Positions 36,708-51,700 of a stretch of DNA of 64,000 nucleotides are shown here, piece after piece; positions within the stretch are counted from its first letter, which is position 1; each line of letters begins with the position of its first letter. Under the pieces are notes generated by a model. That model ran no database searches, was not told the origin of the DNA, and worked only from the letters and a program-made list of their open reading frames with translations. The position numbers were made by a program, and so were the translations under genes. Source of the stretch: Telmatactis stephensoni (Eukaryota > Cnidaria > Anthozoa > Actiniaria > Isophelliidae); assembly GCA_029948255.1 (NCBI GenBank), contig JALIZF010001919.1, positions 1-64,000 of the forward strand, given 5' to 3'.

Positions 36708-39700
36708 GATTTATTGAAGCATATCTACAGGGTAGCTCTACATCTTCAATACTAAGAAAATAAAGATGAAACATAATTAAGTGAAAAAATAAATAAAATA
36801 TTATATAAAGGAATATGCTGTATATATATATTGTATTTATAAAAGTTATATACACTATATATAGATTAAGTATAAATATAAGTTGAATAACTCGACCGGG
36901 GCGAGAAGCCAGCCTAGCCGACAGCTAGGTCAGGCTATCGCCCCGCTCCAGGCATCCAACTCCTATACAATGTAGAATATCACAATAGAAGAATAATCAT
37001 GAAAGTAGAAATATAATGACAATGACAATCTAGTCATTAAGGAATTTGTAAGCGATGTTTGGCTTTGTTCATTAATGTTTTGTATACTTGTTTTGTGAAT
37101 GATTTAAAGTCACTGTTATTCTTGGTAATTGTCGGTAGTTCATTGAATATCTTTGAGCAGTTATCCTGGAATGTTCCTTTTTCAAGAGGGGTGACCAGGT
37201 TTACAGCACTACTTGACCGCAGCTGGGGGAGGGCTTGGCGTTTTTCGAGTTTCAAGTAATCTGGGAACAACGGGTCCCACAGCGATTTATGACCTAGACG
37301 AAGTAGATGGTATTCCGTCCTTTCTTTCACAGGGAGCCACTTGAGGTGCTGCACTGCATCGCTTTCGGTGGTATATTTATTCAGTACAAAGCTTGCTGCT
37401 GCATTCTGAATTCGCTGTAACTTCTTTTGTTGATATTGCGGAAGTGGATGGAACACAATATCATTGTAGTCAAGTTTGGACAAGACTAAACTTTCAGCTA
37501 GTTGCTTTCTAACGTTGAGCGGAGCCAGGTTCTTAAGTTTCCGAAGAGTGGTTAACACTGCATAGCACGAAGAAGATACGCATTTAATGTGCTCAGTCCA
37601 TTTGAGATGTTCATTTATCCATATTCCCAGAAGCTTAAATGAAGATGTTCTTTCAAGCACTTTTCCTTTGATTGTAACGTTGGGTACTAGATTCTTGAGA
37701 CCATGCGCTGCTGACATTTGCTGTGTTGTTATTAGCATCTGCTTAGTTTTAGAACCGTTGAGCAATAGGTTAGATTTGGTTGACCAATCTTCAAGCTTGG
37801 ACATGGTGTCATTTATCTTCTCTACAGTGATTGTAAGTTCACGCGGTGGACAGTGTTCGTAAAGCGTTGTGTCGTCGGCATACTGAAAAGATTGACAGTC
37901 AAGATTACTCTGTAGGTCATTCACATACAGGTTAAACAATATAGGCCCTAAAATCGAGCCTTGTGGGACGCCAAAACGAACGTCAAGGGTATCAGATTGT
38001 TTGTCATGTACTTGAACAACCTGCTTTCTACCACTTAAATAGCTGAGGATCCAACTTAGTGCACCATGAGAGAAACCAATTGCATGAAGCCGCTGTATGA
38101 CAGTAGAGTAATCGAAAAACAAAAACAAAAACAAAAAACAAAAAAAACCCACTACTACTTCCTCTCTTCTAATTGCTTACACTAATGATTTGTACTCCTA
38201 GTGAGGTGGAGATGAGCAATATGTTTTTACAACACCGCGAACTCCAAGCTATTAATTTCTCGCTAGATTGTTTAACATATAACAATATATAGCTATTTCA
38301 AAAAAGGTTGACGGGGCGAACGGCGAATGGCGATCAGCGATTGGTGATTGCACGACCGAAAGGAACGGTGGTCACGCTATTAGACCACTATCCGGCGCGG
38401 AAATATGCATATGCAAGTTTCAGAGAAGAGTTTCAGCGTGTAACAGCGCCATAAGAGAGCGAAACTAGTATTGATATCTGCGCGATGTGTTATATTATAA
38501 AGGTTATATTTAGTAACACTGAGGAAGTTGACGCCATCTCGCGCGCAAACAATGAAATTTGATTGCTGGAGGAGAAACAGTTGGTATCTGCCAGCATGTA
38601 AAAATCAAATTCGCCATTATTTAAGCACTTTGCTTGCGTAATATGGCGTGTGGTAAGTAGCTAGATGGCGAACAGATCTTTACCGAAAGATCTATTCACT
38701 TTCTCCAACCTTAGGGGGTGTTTACATGGCACTAGGATCATCCTAGCAGGCGAATCATCCTACCTGTCATACATTTACTGCATTCTGTTCAGTAGAATGA
38801 TCCTAGTACCCGAAGTGAAGACACAAATTTCCATGTAAACAGAATGCAGTAAATGTATAGCAGGTAGGATGATCCTAGTGCAGTGCTAGGATGATCCTAG
38901 CGTCATGTAAACACCCCCTTAGTACCTATGTAGTATGTACTTTTTTCATTTTCTTCAGTTTTGTTTTCATTTATTCATTCATTCATTCATTCATTCATTT
39001 TTTCTTTTTTTCTTTCTTGACTTGACTTTGACTTGACTTTTTCAACAAATTTTTACAAACTATTTACAAATGTACATCAAACATATCTAATAGGTAAAGG
39101 ATGCTCAGAATAACTATGAAGCTAATCTAGCTGAGCATCCACATATATTATTAAAACAGGTATACAGCAAGTTGAAAGGACGAGAGGAATATAAGACAAA
39201 CACATGCACATGCACAGACAAAAAGAAATAAAAATAAAAACGTTACAATATAAGAAAATACCAGCTGGAAACTCAGAATATATTTTAGTGATGTTTAGAG
39301 GAATGAAATATTGTTTAATGATATGACTCTAATACAAATGATTTTACTTTAGATTTGAAAGATTTTGGAGAAATTTTTTTGAAATCTTCATTTAGTTTAT
39401 TCCAAGCAGTAATGGCTGAAAAATGTATATTGAAATTGCCATAATTTGTTCAAACAGGGTTCATATAGTAGGGCTGCCAGCCTTGTATTGTGTTGGACCT
39501 GTACAGAAGTGACAGAATTGATTGAAGTAATTTCAAAAGCTTTTGGCAGAAGGTTGTTATGATATTCATACACAAATAAAACATTATGGTAGTGAACTAG
39601 GTCAGTCAACTTCAAGTATATTGAACTGTTTGAATATAGGTTGACGTTCTGAGTGTTCATCTGGCTTAGAAAATGTGATTATACGTACTGCTCTTCAGTT

Positions 39701-42700
39701 TCGGTAGGGTAGGTCGGGTAGGGTAATAACTGTGGCCTCAAATTTGATAAATAATTATTATCACGTAACAGGCCATATGTTAAATATGGATATATTAAAC
39801 TATAGTAGAGTTGAATTAAAATATTATTATTAACAAAGTGTCTAATTTTAGATAATATTCCAGTGCTTCTTGAGATCTTTTTACCCAGTTCATGAATGTG
39901 AGTTTTCCAATTTAGATTTAATTGAGTCAAAAATAAGCCCCAAATATCTAACTTGTTTGTCATTAACAATTGCTTGATTGGCAGATACTTGAATTTTCCG
40001 TTTTGAGGTGCATGGAATATCATATTACTAGTTTTTTTTTAATATTTAAAGATAATTTGTTGGCAGTTAACCAGTGGTTTACTCTTGCTAATTCAACATT
40101 CAACTTATTTTCTAAGTCAGCTAGTTTGGAATCTGATAAAAATAGATTTGTGTCATCTGCAAATAAATGAAACTCTAAGACCTTGGAATACTTTGGCATG
40201 TCATTCATTGTATAGCATATTTCTTTCTAACATTTTTTCCTTCTAGCTTTCTTTCTTTCTTTTCTTCTCTCCTTCTTTCTTTCCCTCATTCTTTGAAAGT
40301 AAGAAAACCCTTACAGTTGTCGTAAAGGAGAGAGAGATCTAACTGCTATAAATCATATACCTAAAACTGAGTATTTTAAAGTGTCTTTCACGTATAAAGA
40401 TACAAAGGCTTGGAACTCTCTCCCCGAAAAACTTAAAACTATAAAATCGAGCTCTGTTTTCAAAAGAGCTATTAATACTTAGTGTAATTTTGAAATGTTT
40501 TATATATAGCTTATTTAATTCTGTCAACTACATTACGGCTTTCATGTAAAGAACTCACTCTTTCTTTTTTTTTTTTTTTTCTTCATTCTTTCTTTTTTTT
40601 TATCATTGTTTTCTGTTCAGGAATATATTCCTTTGTTCAGAACTTTTGTCATTATACTATTGGTCTAAATTGCCTAAAACTTGCATTGAATTCTTGGATT
40701 GCAATATCATACCCAGGAGACTCGGTGAATCGAACAAAAAAAAATTCTTCAGAAATGCTCTATCTCTTGTATAGAAAAAGCTCATTTGCTTCTAGAACTT
40801 TTTCGAGTATATTATAAATAGTTTATCAATGCAAATGGTTTTTCGTGCAATTTAGATTAAATTTGAGCCCGTGCGTTGGGTTTCAAAAAGCTCAATGCAA
40901 ATTGCACGTACAATTTTGAATCTTAAAAAGTATTATAAAGTCCGTACTCATCTATATGAGCAATTGACAGTGTTTCTAAAAATTTAATAATATATGTTAG
41001 CTTTAGTAATACCATTGTGTCAACTGTGACGATAAATAAAATAGCAACAAAGCTGCCGACCTCCTCAAAGAATTATTTGGCATAGTCGTGTCTTGAGAGT
41101 TTATTATATTTTGCATGTTGTGCTGTCTAAAGCAAATTGTTATATACGTAGTTTTTGGAGGGTAGGGAGCTTTCTGTATAGAACAAATAGAAGGTAATTG
41201 AATTAAAAGCTCATTTCATGAATGAAGCTCTTAAGGTTATCCTTGAATAACCTTTTCTTCTCAAGACTGCGCATGCGCATTTGAATTTCGACGCCAGCCT
41301 CTCTTATCAACTCATTAATAATTCATTAGAAACGCAATAGGAAGCACTATCTGCGGTCCTTTGCCCGCTGATTTGAATTCGAAACCTAGCTTTTCCCAGT
41401 CACAAAATTCCAAAGTCGAAAAAAAATTCTTTTTGGCCTGGAAAAATCCAAGATCCCAATATATGATTAATTTCAGTAGCTATCGCCTGCTGCTCCAATA
41501 AGAGCAAAAACTGTGTTTTGTTATGCAATAAACTATGTTTGCATGTAGAAAACAATATGATACAAGGAGAAGACTTAGAACGATAGTAGTCAAATACTTG
41601 AAGGTTATTACTTGAATGTTTCTTAGGATACATTTGAAAAGAAAAACCGGTAACATTAATATGTAGCCTTGGGCACATTACTTATATATATATTCAGTTT
41701 ACTTATATATATGCAGTTGTAAATTAGTCAGTGGAGTTTTCAAAAGACCTGTCAGTTTAAAGTCGGTTTGAGGCTAGTAACAACATAAGCAGCAACTGCA
41801 CAGACATCAAGGCCTTCAGTCATTTTTTATATATAGTTTATAAACTTAATGTGGCATTCAGTTGATGATGCTTCTTGTGATTATGTTTACCTTGAGATGA
41901 CAAAAAACGGATTAGAAGATGTATTATTGCTTTTCGTGACAGGAAAGTTTTGATGTGAAATTCCCTTTCAAATAGCGAACAAAGTGTACTCCAATCGGTT
42001 TTAGCGGGAGTGCTTTTTTCTCTGTTCCTCATCTATCTTTCCCTGGCCATGGTCAGGTGTATCTACTGATTGAAGACCCTGTAAAAATACATCTAACCGG
42101 CTGACTAATTCCAACTTAGTCAATGTAAGCATTTTCCCTCCAAAACGTATAATTTTTTATATACCGAACTGAGAGAAAATAGCAGCTGCTTTTTAAAATT
42201 CCTTTCATATTCAAATTGTACGAGAATATAAAAACATGCAATAGCTCGAAATTGCACAAGAAACTGAAAAGCTCAACTCATATAAGGATTTAGGCAAGTT
42301 ACAGAGGTCTGAACGTCATCACGTACGCTCATTGGGGCTTAACGATGTCGACTTCGTCGTAAATGTTTTATTCCCCTCTTCACATACGTTTCTTTATTGA
42401 TAAATTACCCTAAAGAGAATTTGATTTGCATTAACAGTAAGGGGTCACATGAAAGCTTTCTTAAGTGAGTCTTGAGTCTAAGTGATTCTAATGGTACTTA
42501 ACATCCAACAAGTACATACATGCACGAAGAAGATTTGGAAAGCAATAATTTCATTAAAAAACTCATTTTAATAACTATGATATAACAGAATGACTTGGTT
42601 TGTGTTTAGGCCCCCCTTGGCCTTTCATGGGACAGGGAGAGGGGGAGTGTCTAGTGAAGGAAGGGAGAGGGGGAGTTAGGTATCCAGGCGTATAGGTTCG

Positions 42701-45700
42701 TTTTCGAGAAGCTTCGAACTTTTGTTGCTAGCAATAATAATATAATAATAATCTTTATTAACCAAACTTAGGATTGAAAAATACGAATGGTTTACAATAA
42801 CCATTCGTATTTAGTGACGCAATGATTAATATTTGTTATTATTTAATATGTTACAACTATGATAAAACATCATTTTGTATGTATCATTACATTGTATTGG
42901 GTTTACTGAAGGGATGCAGATGGTGGAATAATAAAAAAATTGTTTATGTTCCGTCTTCGAAGACCTAGGATGTTCGGGGAATACCGAGAGGGAAGGAGGG
43001 AGGGGGAGGGGGGAGGAGAGTGGGGGAGGAGAGAAGAGGGGAGGGTCGAGAATGTTTGTTTTCTATAAAATGCTGTAAAATGTCAGTTACACCAGATGAT
43101 GGCTCTACGAGAAATTAAAATCAAAATTAACATAGATGAAACAACCCAATACATTCAGCTATTTACTTTTAGATCCAGGATTCCTTGGTGTTGGCCCTTC
43201 TGTACCACAATGGACTATTACAAATATTGCCCCAGGCAACCCCTCTGGAGTTTTTTTGATGCCCTCATCAGTGTTCATTGAAGACGCAAGGGTGCTTGCT
43301 TTTGAGATTTACGGTCACACAGCTGGACCTGTCACTATCTTTGTAAGTAATATTGAATATCACAACACAAACTACAGTATAGTGCACCTCATGTTGATGT
43401 AACCCTTTGTTATTCCAGTCAACTGGAGATCCATTAGCTATTTTTTCAAAGACATTACCATATGTCTGATAGTAAACAGTGACATGCACTATAAGTGAAT
43501 TCTATATGACCTGGGTAATAATGACAGGTGCAGGCAGTATTTGTTGATTGGTTTGTTTATTTGTTCGTTGGTTTGTTTGTTTGTTTGTTTTAAAGATGTT
43601 TACAAATTTTCAACAAAAGGAAGAGTAAACTAGTGTTTTGTACCCATGGTCACACAAAAAAATCCATCCATCTCACTTCATAATAAGCAAAATTGTAGGG
43701 CTACCGCTGCTATATATATTAGAACCTGTGTATCAGGCGTTCCACTGAGAGAATTGGAGGTGAGGGATTGTGGAAGATAATGTGTTTGTATCTTTAATGC
43801 AATATGTAATAAAATATACTAATTGCAAAATTAAATTTCTATCACATATTCTAGGTCACGAGACCCTTGTGCACATTGGAAAACCACTACTGCATCAACA
43901 ATTTAACATGCATTCCGTCGTCACAGAAATGCGCACTCCAAAACAACCAAAAATGCAGCTCACCAGAAGCACTGAGTCTAACAAGTTCATCATGTCAAAA
44001 TCCCGCCATGTGTAACAGTAGTATTCCACAGCCTACAGTATACCAGTCATCAAGGCCAAATGCTGATCTAACCGTTGTCTGCGCCTACAGTTCAGTAGCA
44101 ATCAACGTGGGTTATAACCTTTATGTAGTGCCCAGTGATAAAACGTGCGACACAAGAAAAGGGGATGTTCTAGGTTGGGCTACTGAAGGGATTGGCCGAG
44201 TCGCGCATCGAAGTGACAGCAAAAAAGTTCTCCAATACACTTCATTTGTAATAGTCAAAGATCACAATTTCACCAAAACCAGCACCCCTACAGAATTATC
44301 TGCTGAGTATCTACTGAGAGCGGTTTCATCGAGCGGTGCAGTGTTTCAAACCGAACACACCATAAGTAAAGAAGGATCTCACTTTTATCACGTTGATGTA
44401 ACAAACAATGTGACATCAGTCCCTGTACACGCTGTTCAGGAGATCAACGTTCAGCAGCCTCTTACTTGGATTAAACCTGCTTACACACCAGGATTTGACT
44501 ATTTTGGAGCCAAGAAAGGTGTTCCCGTTGAAATAGTAGCAAACGTTTCTGCAGCGACTAATGTGACTGTAATATCTAAGAACATTTCAACTGGGGAGCA
44601 AGCGTTTTCGTTCGCAAACCATGACAGTGGTGGAGGCGTGTTCTTTCTTGGTAAAACGATTTGTACGTTTAGTAATGAAGGGTACTTCACATACTACGTT
44701 CAAGCGTTCAATAAAATCAGCTCTGTTAATAATACCATGAGTGTTATAGTAGCTGGAGGAATTACTGGCTTAAAAGCTAACTTATCCCAACCTGACAAAC
44801 CGGTTTACATAGGGCTTCAAACAGGCTTAGTGGCTTCTGTAGCTGTGGGATCCTTTGTGCGATATAAATGGATTATTTCAGGCAATGACAGCAATCTATT
44901 CATCAAAAGTAACTACACAACTCACATCTTCAGACATGAAGGGATTAACAATGTAACGGTAGTGGCAAGTAACCTGGCCTTCACGACTGTGACATCATTT
45001 CTGGTGAATGCCTTGAGCCCATTATCTCTCAGTGCACCGGCATGGAGTGCAGTCAATAAAGCAGCCACTTTTAATTGCACCTTAAACAACGTATTCTCGT
45101 CGCCACAGCATTACACCTGGAGTTTTGGAGACGGATCAAGCGAAGCTGGAAGCGAGAAAAAAATGGTTCAACATACTTTTACCAAAGCTGGTACTTATAA
45201 TGTTAGCTGTGGAATTCTAAACCAGGTTCCAGTATCGACATACCAAAGTATTTTAATTCTTCAGCCAGTGGCAGGCTCATGTCTTAAACCAATCATCGGC
45301 GTTGAACTGCTCGATAATAGAACATTTACTGCACAGTATACAACTGGGAACAACTTGACATTTGATTGGGCAATACAAGCAGACGGCATAACTATGCTGG
45401 CAGTTTGTACTGACAATTCTTTTACCTACTATTTTAACAAACCAGGCTACTACAACCTAACTCTTAAAATTTCCAACGCCTTATCTTCAATAACTTGCTC
45501 CAGACAATTTATAGTGGAAGAGAAGATCACCAATGTTTCAATAAAAGCATATCCAAATCCCGCGCCATCAAACTCCACTGTGCGGTTTGAAATCCAAAAA
45601 GGGAATGGCACTAATGTCATCTATAAGATCTCCTTTGGAGATGGATTGTGCCTTCGAAAATTCGATGGACCTTTTTGGACTTACAATAGAACGTTTACTG

Positions 45701-48700
45701 CAAAGAAATGGCAGATTATAATGACTGTCAACAATTCTGTAAGTAGTGTGATTGTATTTCATGAGCTGACAGTTCAAGATGTAGTGAAAAATGTTGTTGT
45801 TCTCGTCAACTATGACGGTATCAGTTCGGGTCGTACGTATGTTGCTGTCGGAAAACAAAAATATTTACGATGCGAAGCCGAACAAGGGACGGACTTATCA
45901 TTTTCGTGGTCGATCAACGGAAAAATCTTTGAAGACAAAGGAGTAGTCCAGAAATCAGGAAAATCAGTTGTTCAGAGAAATCAAACATTTAATACGGCAC
46001 AAGAAATCAAAATCATTGCGGAGGCGTTCAATCTGGTCAGCAAACAAAGTTACTCTTTGACGCTCTATGCACAGGAGCCGATTCAAGACTTTGAGGTTCA
46101 AGCTGAGAAAGGGGTAATTTTGAATCATGAAATCGACATAAGATTTCATCAAAAAGGCCAAAATGTAGCCTACAACGTCAAGTATGACGACGGCAGCCCT
46201 GACGTCACTACACAGAACTCTTACGTCAAGAAGAGATTCAGCACTCAGAGAGTTTTTGTTGTCACGGTAACGGCTTTCAATCAAGTTAGCAATGTTACAA
46301 AAATAAAAAGAATTGCAGTGCAGACTAAGATCGAGGGGTTGCAGTGCTGGCTTTCTAAGCGAGAGGCTGCCATGGGAGAGGAAATAAAAATATTTTGGAC
46401 TATCACAAAAGGAAGTGACGTCAATTTTAATATTGATTACAACGACGGTTCCTCGCCCTATCAGGTGAATGTAACACATCTTCCAGTAGGGAAGAACTTA
46501 AATGTAAGTCATGCCTACTCGACAGCTAAAAAGTATCAGCTAAAAGTCACTGCTTCGAATTTTCTGCCCCAAATGAGTCGTACCCTGGAATTGTTCATTG
46601 AAGAACCCATCAGAAACCTTCATGTAATGAAACCAAGCTCTGTCGAGGTATATAAAGACGTCAAAATTCAAGCCACTGTTGACAAGGGAACCAATGTTGA
46701 ATACAGCTTTGATTTTGGTGATGGCTCAGATCTTATAAAAGATACCACTGGAGAGTTAACATATCAGTATCGTTACCCGAGCGATTATGATATAAAAATC
46801 ACAGCTAGCAACTCCATTAGCAGTGCTGTGAAAACCCAATCCATCCAAGTCAAAAATCCCACCAATGAACAACGGATTCATGGGCTCAGGGTGGTTATCA
46901 AAGCAACACCGCTTGGTAATTATACATATATAAGAGTTATTTCCAATAGTGGATCAAGTTTCGACTGTACAATAAAGGGAGAAAATTTGGAGAAGAAACA
47001 GACGTATAGTGAGCTAAGAACACCACTAAAGCACCGATACGATAAATCAGGAATATTTAAAGTGAGCGCTCACTGTAAGAATAGCTTAAGCGAGGAAAGC
47101 GCCACAACGGAAGCCAGAGTGGAAATTCCCATCGAAGGACTAGAGTTTTTGCATGCTTCCTCTTCACGTGAGCTTGAGTTTGGAGTTTCCCACACTGTGA
47201 AGTGGACTTGGAAGAAAGGTAATTATGTTAAATGCACGGCCTACATCGACTTTGGTGGATCACGTAAACAAACCATCCATGATCTTGTTAATAGCATCGA
47301 TCTTGAACCTAGATACTTCGCAGGCCCAGGAACCTATACGCTTAAGATACACGCCAAGAACCTGGTAACTGCAACTCAAATCATCTCTACTAATATTGTC
47401 CTTATTGAACCAATAACTGACGTTCAGCTCAAAGTCAACCCTTACATTCAGGTGAAATTCCCAACCATGTTGTTTCTGGATATGAAGACTGGTACCCAAG
47501 CTACCTCGGTGTGGAGTTACAGTGAGGGGAATAAAACTAAGGTTCTTGCGAGCAAATCAAATAATAAGTTCATTCGAGATATGGAAGATTTTGATTTACC
47601 TGGTATCTACAAAGTCAGTGTGGTAGTTTGGAATCGATTTAGTAGTAATAATATTAGCGCCTCTGCAACCATTTCAGTCGTAAAACCTATAACTGATTTT
47701 GAGGCACAAGAACTATATGAATTATCCTGGCCTTCCAAAGAAGTAGTTTTTCACTTCAACAACACCAAATCAGACGTTATACCAACTCAAGGTAAATACA
47801 GCTTCGATTTCGGAGATGGCAAAAAATCGCTGGAGTATCCAATAAATTCATCGCAGCTATATTTCTCACAACATCACGAGTACGAAAAGCCCGGATGTTA
47901 TGGCGTCAAACTAAAAATTTCAAATACCGTTAGTGAACTCGGCATTGATATAAAAGTTAAGATCGTAGAGGCGATAGGAGACGTTGAGCTAGAGGCCTTC
48001 CACTCTGCTGAAAGTTCTCGACCGAGAGAACCAGGATTTGGCAAAGATAAGAACTATTTCCCATTGGAATTCCCTGTTGTCTTTCGCGTCAAACACTCCA
48101 ATGGGTCATGCCTTCAATATGATTGGGACTTCGGAGATGAGAGTAGAGCGGATGATGCTATTGCAACCGCAACTCATCAGTACGCAATACCAGGCAACTA
48201 TAGTGTTAGCGTGAAAGTCAGCAATAGTCGTGGTGCTATTGAAAAAACAATGAATATAATTGTCAAAAAATCGGTCATTGGTCTTTACTTGGTATCCAGT
48301 AGTCCAGCAAGACCCGGAAAGCAAGCTACATTTATTGTGTTTTGCGCTTATCCCGGGAACAACTCAAAGTTTCTTCTAAACACGGGTGATAACAAAGATA
48401 TTACGGTACCCACACCAACTCTTGGAGCAGGAGAACAAGCAATGCAGAACTATATCAGCCCCTATATCACACTGCCATTTAATGCTACAGCATATTACTC
48501 AACGGTTGTTCACTATGTATACCAAACAATACATACCTATCAAGCGCATGTGGTGGCCTGGAACGATGTATCCAATCAGACCGCACGCACAACTATAGTT
48601 GTAACTAACTTGAATTGCCAGGTTCCTGAGATGGAGCTGTATGGCGGAGGGACGTCACTGCAAACAGCATCAATAGTTAACTATGGTCGGGAATTTACGA

Positions 48701-51700
48701 TTAGCTCACAGACTAATATAAATTGCTCTGGAGCTCATGTGGATGGAGTAGAGTCGAGGTTTGCATGGAATGTCTTCAAGACGGACGCTTACTACGATAA
48801 AGATGCATCAATGCCTCCCAATGAAAACAGAATGATAAGGTAGATGACGTTTCAATGGCTTTTCATTTCTTTTTTCTTTCTGTTTTGTTCTGTTTGAAAG
48901 CCTGTTTGACTGTTTGCGTCCATATATGTCGACGTCTGTTTGTTTACTTTCTCTTCTACCTCCAGCCTGCTGTCCTTCCTTTCTTCCTTCCTTCCTTGTT
49001 CTTTTTGCTGTAATCCGCTTAGTAATTAGACATCATTTTTGTTTCACATAGTTTGCCAAGTTCCGTGGTGGTCAACCAATCATCAATCACTCTACCAGCC
49101 CTTGAACCAGGCTACTACCTGGTACGCCTCTCAATCACATTATCCAAAGTAGAAATATCGAATTCCATGCAGCGCTACGTCCTGATTAAGACTCCTAAAG
49201 TTGCGGCACACATTAAAGGAGGGAGCGCACGGTCTCGAGGTTGGGAAAACGAAATTCTCCTCGATGCGTCCGATTCATTTGACCCGATGTATCCAGACAA
49301 GAACATGACATACGAATGGCGATGTAAACAAATCAAAAACCGACACCTTTTTGGAAAAGGAGGTTGTTTCGGCAGGGGAGATAGTATAGAGAATTTTGGA
49401 CCAGTCTTTAAGATTCGTGCAAAAAGCCTTCTAGAGTCTGTCACGTACTCTTTTAACGTGACCATCACGCCACATAACGGAGAGAACCGAACTGGTTTTT
49501 ACGTACAAGACATCGAGATTGTTCCTGGAAATCCACCCGATTTAAACATAAGGTAACTTTAGAAATTTGATTACACTTCATAAAGCTGAATGTTAGTGAT
49601 AGTCGTACTTTGTCACGTGATAATATCATATCATCACATCACGTGACTATGGATAGAATGTACGCCAACTATAGAGCCAGATTATTGGAATGATTGTAAA
49701 GTAATGTGCTTTATTCGTAAAATGAATTCATTACTGTTTTGCAGATGTAGGTACAACTGTGGTAAAAAGGTAACGGCAGACGAACAATTTGCTCTCGAAG
49801 CTGTCTGTTCTGACTGTCATAACGACTCCACAGAAATGGAATATGAGTGGAGTGCAAGGGACTTGGGAAAATCCGAAAAAGAAAAGGAATTATGGCCATC
49901 ATTTACACTTACTACCAAAACCATGAGATTTGTTGTTGTTAAAGAAGGTGCATTTCAAAAGGATGCAGAATATGTACTGAAAGTCAAGGCCAATCGAAAA
50001 GGAGGTAGGTTGCGTGACGAAGGCAGTGCGTGATCAAAGGTTTATAGACGACTTTCAAAAATGGCTGGCTCATTGTTCACGAGAACGAGGACGAGGACGA
50101 GGCCAGAAAGGCCTCCAAAATCACTAAGGCATCAAATGAGTCTAAGTATATCCTGTAAAATGCACAGAAAATAGTTATTTTAAAAGAAAGAGGAAAACAT
50201 CGTCTTTGAATTGAAAGCAATAGAAGTATCGCCACGCTTATTTTCTGGTAACAAGGCCTTTGTGGCCTCGTTCTCATGTACTAGGCCGCCATTTTTGAAA
50301 GTCGTCCATACGTTGCTCAAGTGTAGAGGATCATTTTACGTCTTTCCTAAATATGAAGCTACACACACACAAAAAAAGTTATTAATAAGTTAATGAATGG
50401 ATTGTCACTCGGAAATGAGTTGGGGCTCGGATTTTTTCCGAGCTAAAATTCACACTCGAGGAAGCATTCACGTCTATCTAATTTGTTTATAATTTTTATA
50501 TGTGATTTTAATAATATTTTAATACTATTTTTATAATGATTTTATATAGGTTCAAGTTCCTTTGCTGAGTACAAATTTAAAACTAACTCGCCTCCAAGTG
50601 ACGGAAAATGTGCTTTTGAAAAAAGCGAGATTGAAGAACTGAAACCACTCTACGTTACGTGCGATAGTTGGCGTGAAGAGGACACACCTCTTTCGTATGA
50701 AATACTGATTGCAAATTCTGGCGGAGAGGAAACACTACTGTGGTACGGACCAGAGCTCAGTAAAAGCAAGGTAATCACCGTTTATGAAGACTAAACAATA
50801 TAGCAAATATCGAATGAATGGAAGACTGAATGAACGGTTTTCGCCGCTTTTTTGATTTCATATGTCGTACAATTTTTGCGCGTTCGAACGGATTCAAAGA
50901 TTTCTTTTCATATGAAATATTTTGCATGTTTGCTACTTGTTGGTAGTTGGATTGCTTGGCTTGCTTGCTTTTTTGTTTGATTACACGATTGTTTACGTGT
51001 ACTTGCTTCCTTGGTAGCTGCTTGGGCACTTGATTGCTTGCTTAGTAGTTTGCTTGCTTAGTAGTTTGCTTGCGCGCTTTCTTGTTTGATTACGTGATTG
51101 TTTGCGTACTTGCTTGCTTATCAGTAGCTGCTTGCTTTGCTTGCCGATTTGCTTCTCTAGGCACTTGCATACCTGTTTGCTTTCATAAGTGCTTGCGTAC
51201 TGCGTATTTTCTTGTTATTTGCGTACCACGCTGCTTGTATACTTGCTTGATTTCTTGCAGGCTTGTTCCCAAATTACATGCGTGCTTGGGAACTTTCTTT
51301 CTTGATTCTTTGCAGAATTGTCTACACACTTGTTTCGTACTTGCTTGCTCCAATACGTACTTGCGTAGTTTCTTGTTTGCGTACCATTTTGTTTGCTTGC
51401 TTGCGTACTTGCCTGATTCAACGTACCACGTTAATTGTTTGCTTGTGCAATTTCCTGTTTGCGTATCTCATTGTTTCCTTGCGTACTTGTTTGAGATTCC
51501 TTGCGTGCTTCTGTGCGTACTTGTATACATCTACGTGTTTGCGTCCAGTTGCTTACTTACATACGTGCTTGTAATTGCTTACGTACTTATACATACTCTG
51601 AAGATTTATGTCTACATACGCGTTTGCCTGCTTGCTTGGTTGTTTGTCCTTTACATAATCCGTGTGTGCGCGTTTTTCCCCTTCCCTTCATCTTGGCCCG

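Larger units (their letters stand above)
35056..43172 (+). other. polycystin intron 2 (8.1 kb, retroelement-rich)
   Basis: The longest intron. It contains at least two minus-strand LINE fragments, one plus-strand LINE 3' end, a Harbinger-like MITE, a piece of the CACCTATTTCAA family, simple repeats, and G-rich tracts near its 3' end. These are listed separately. No host exon is recognised inside. Confidence 0.8.
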
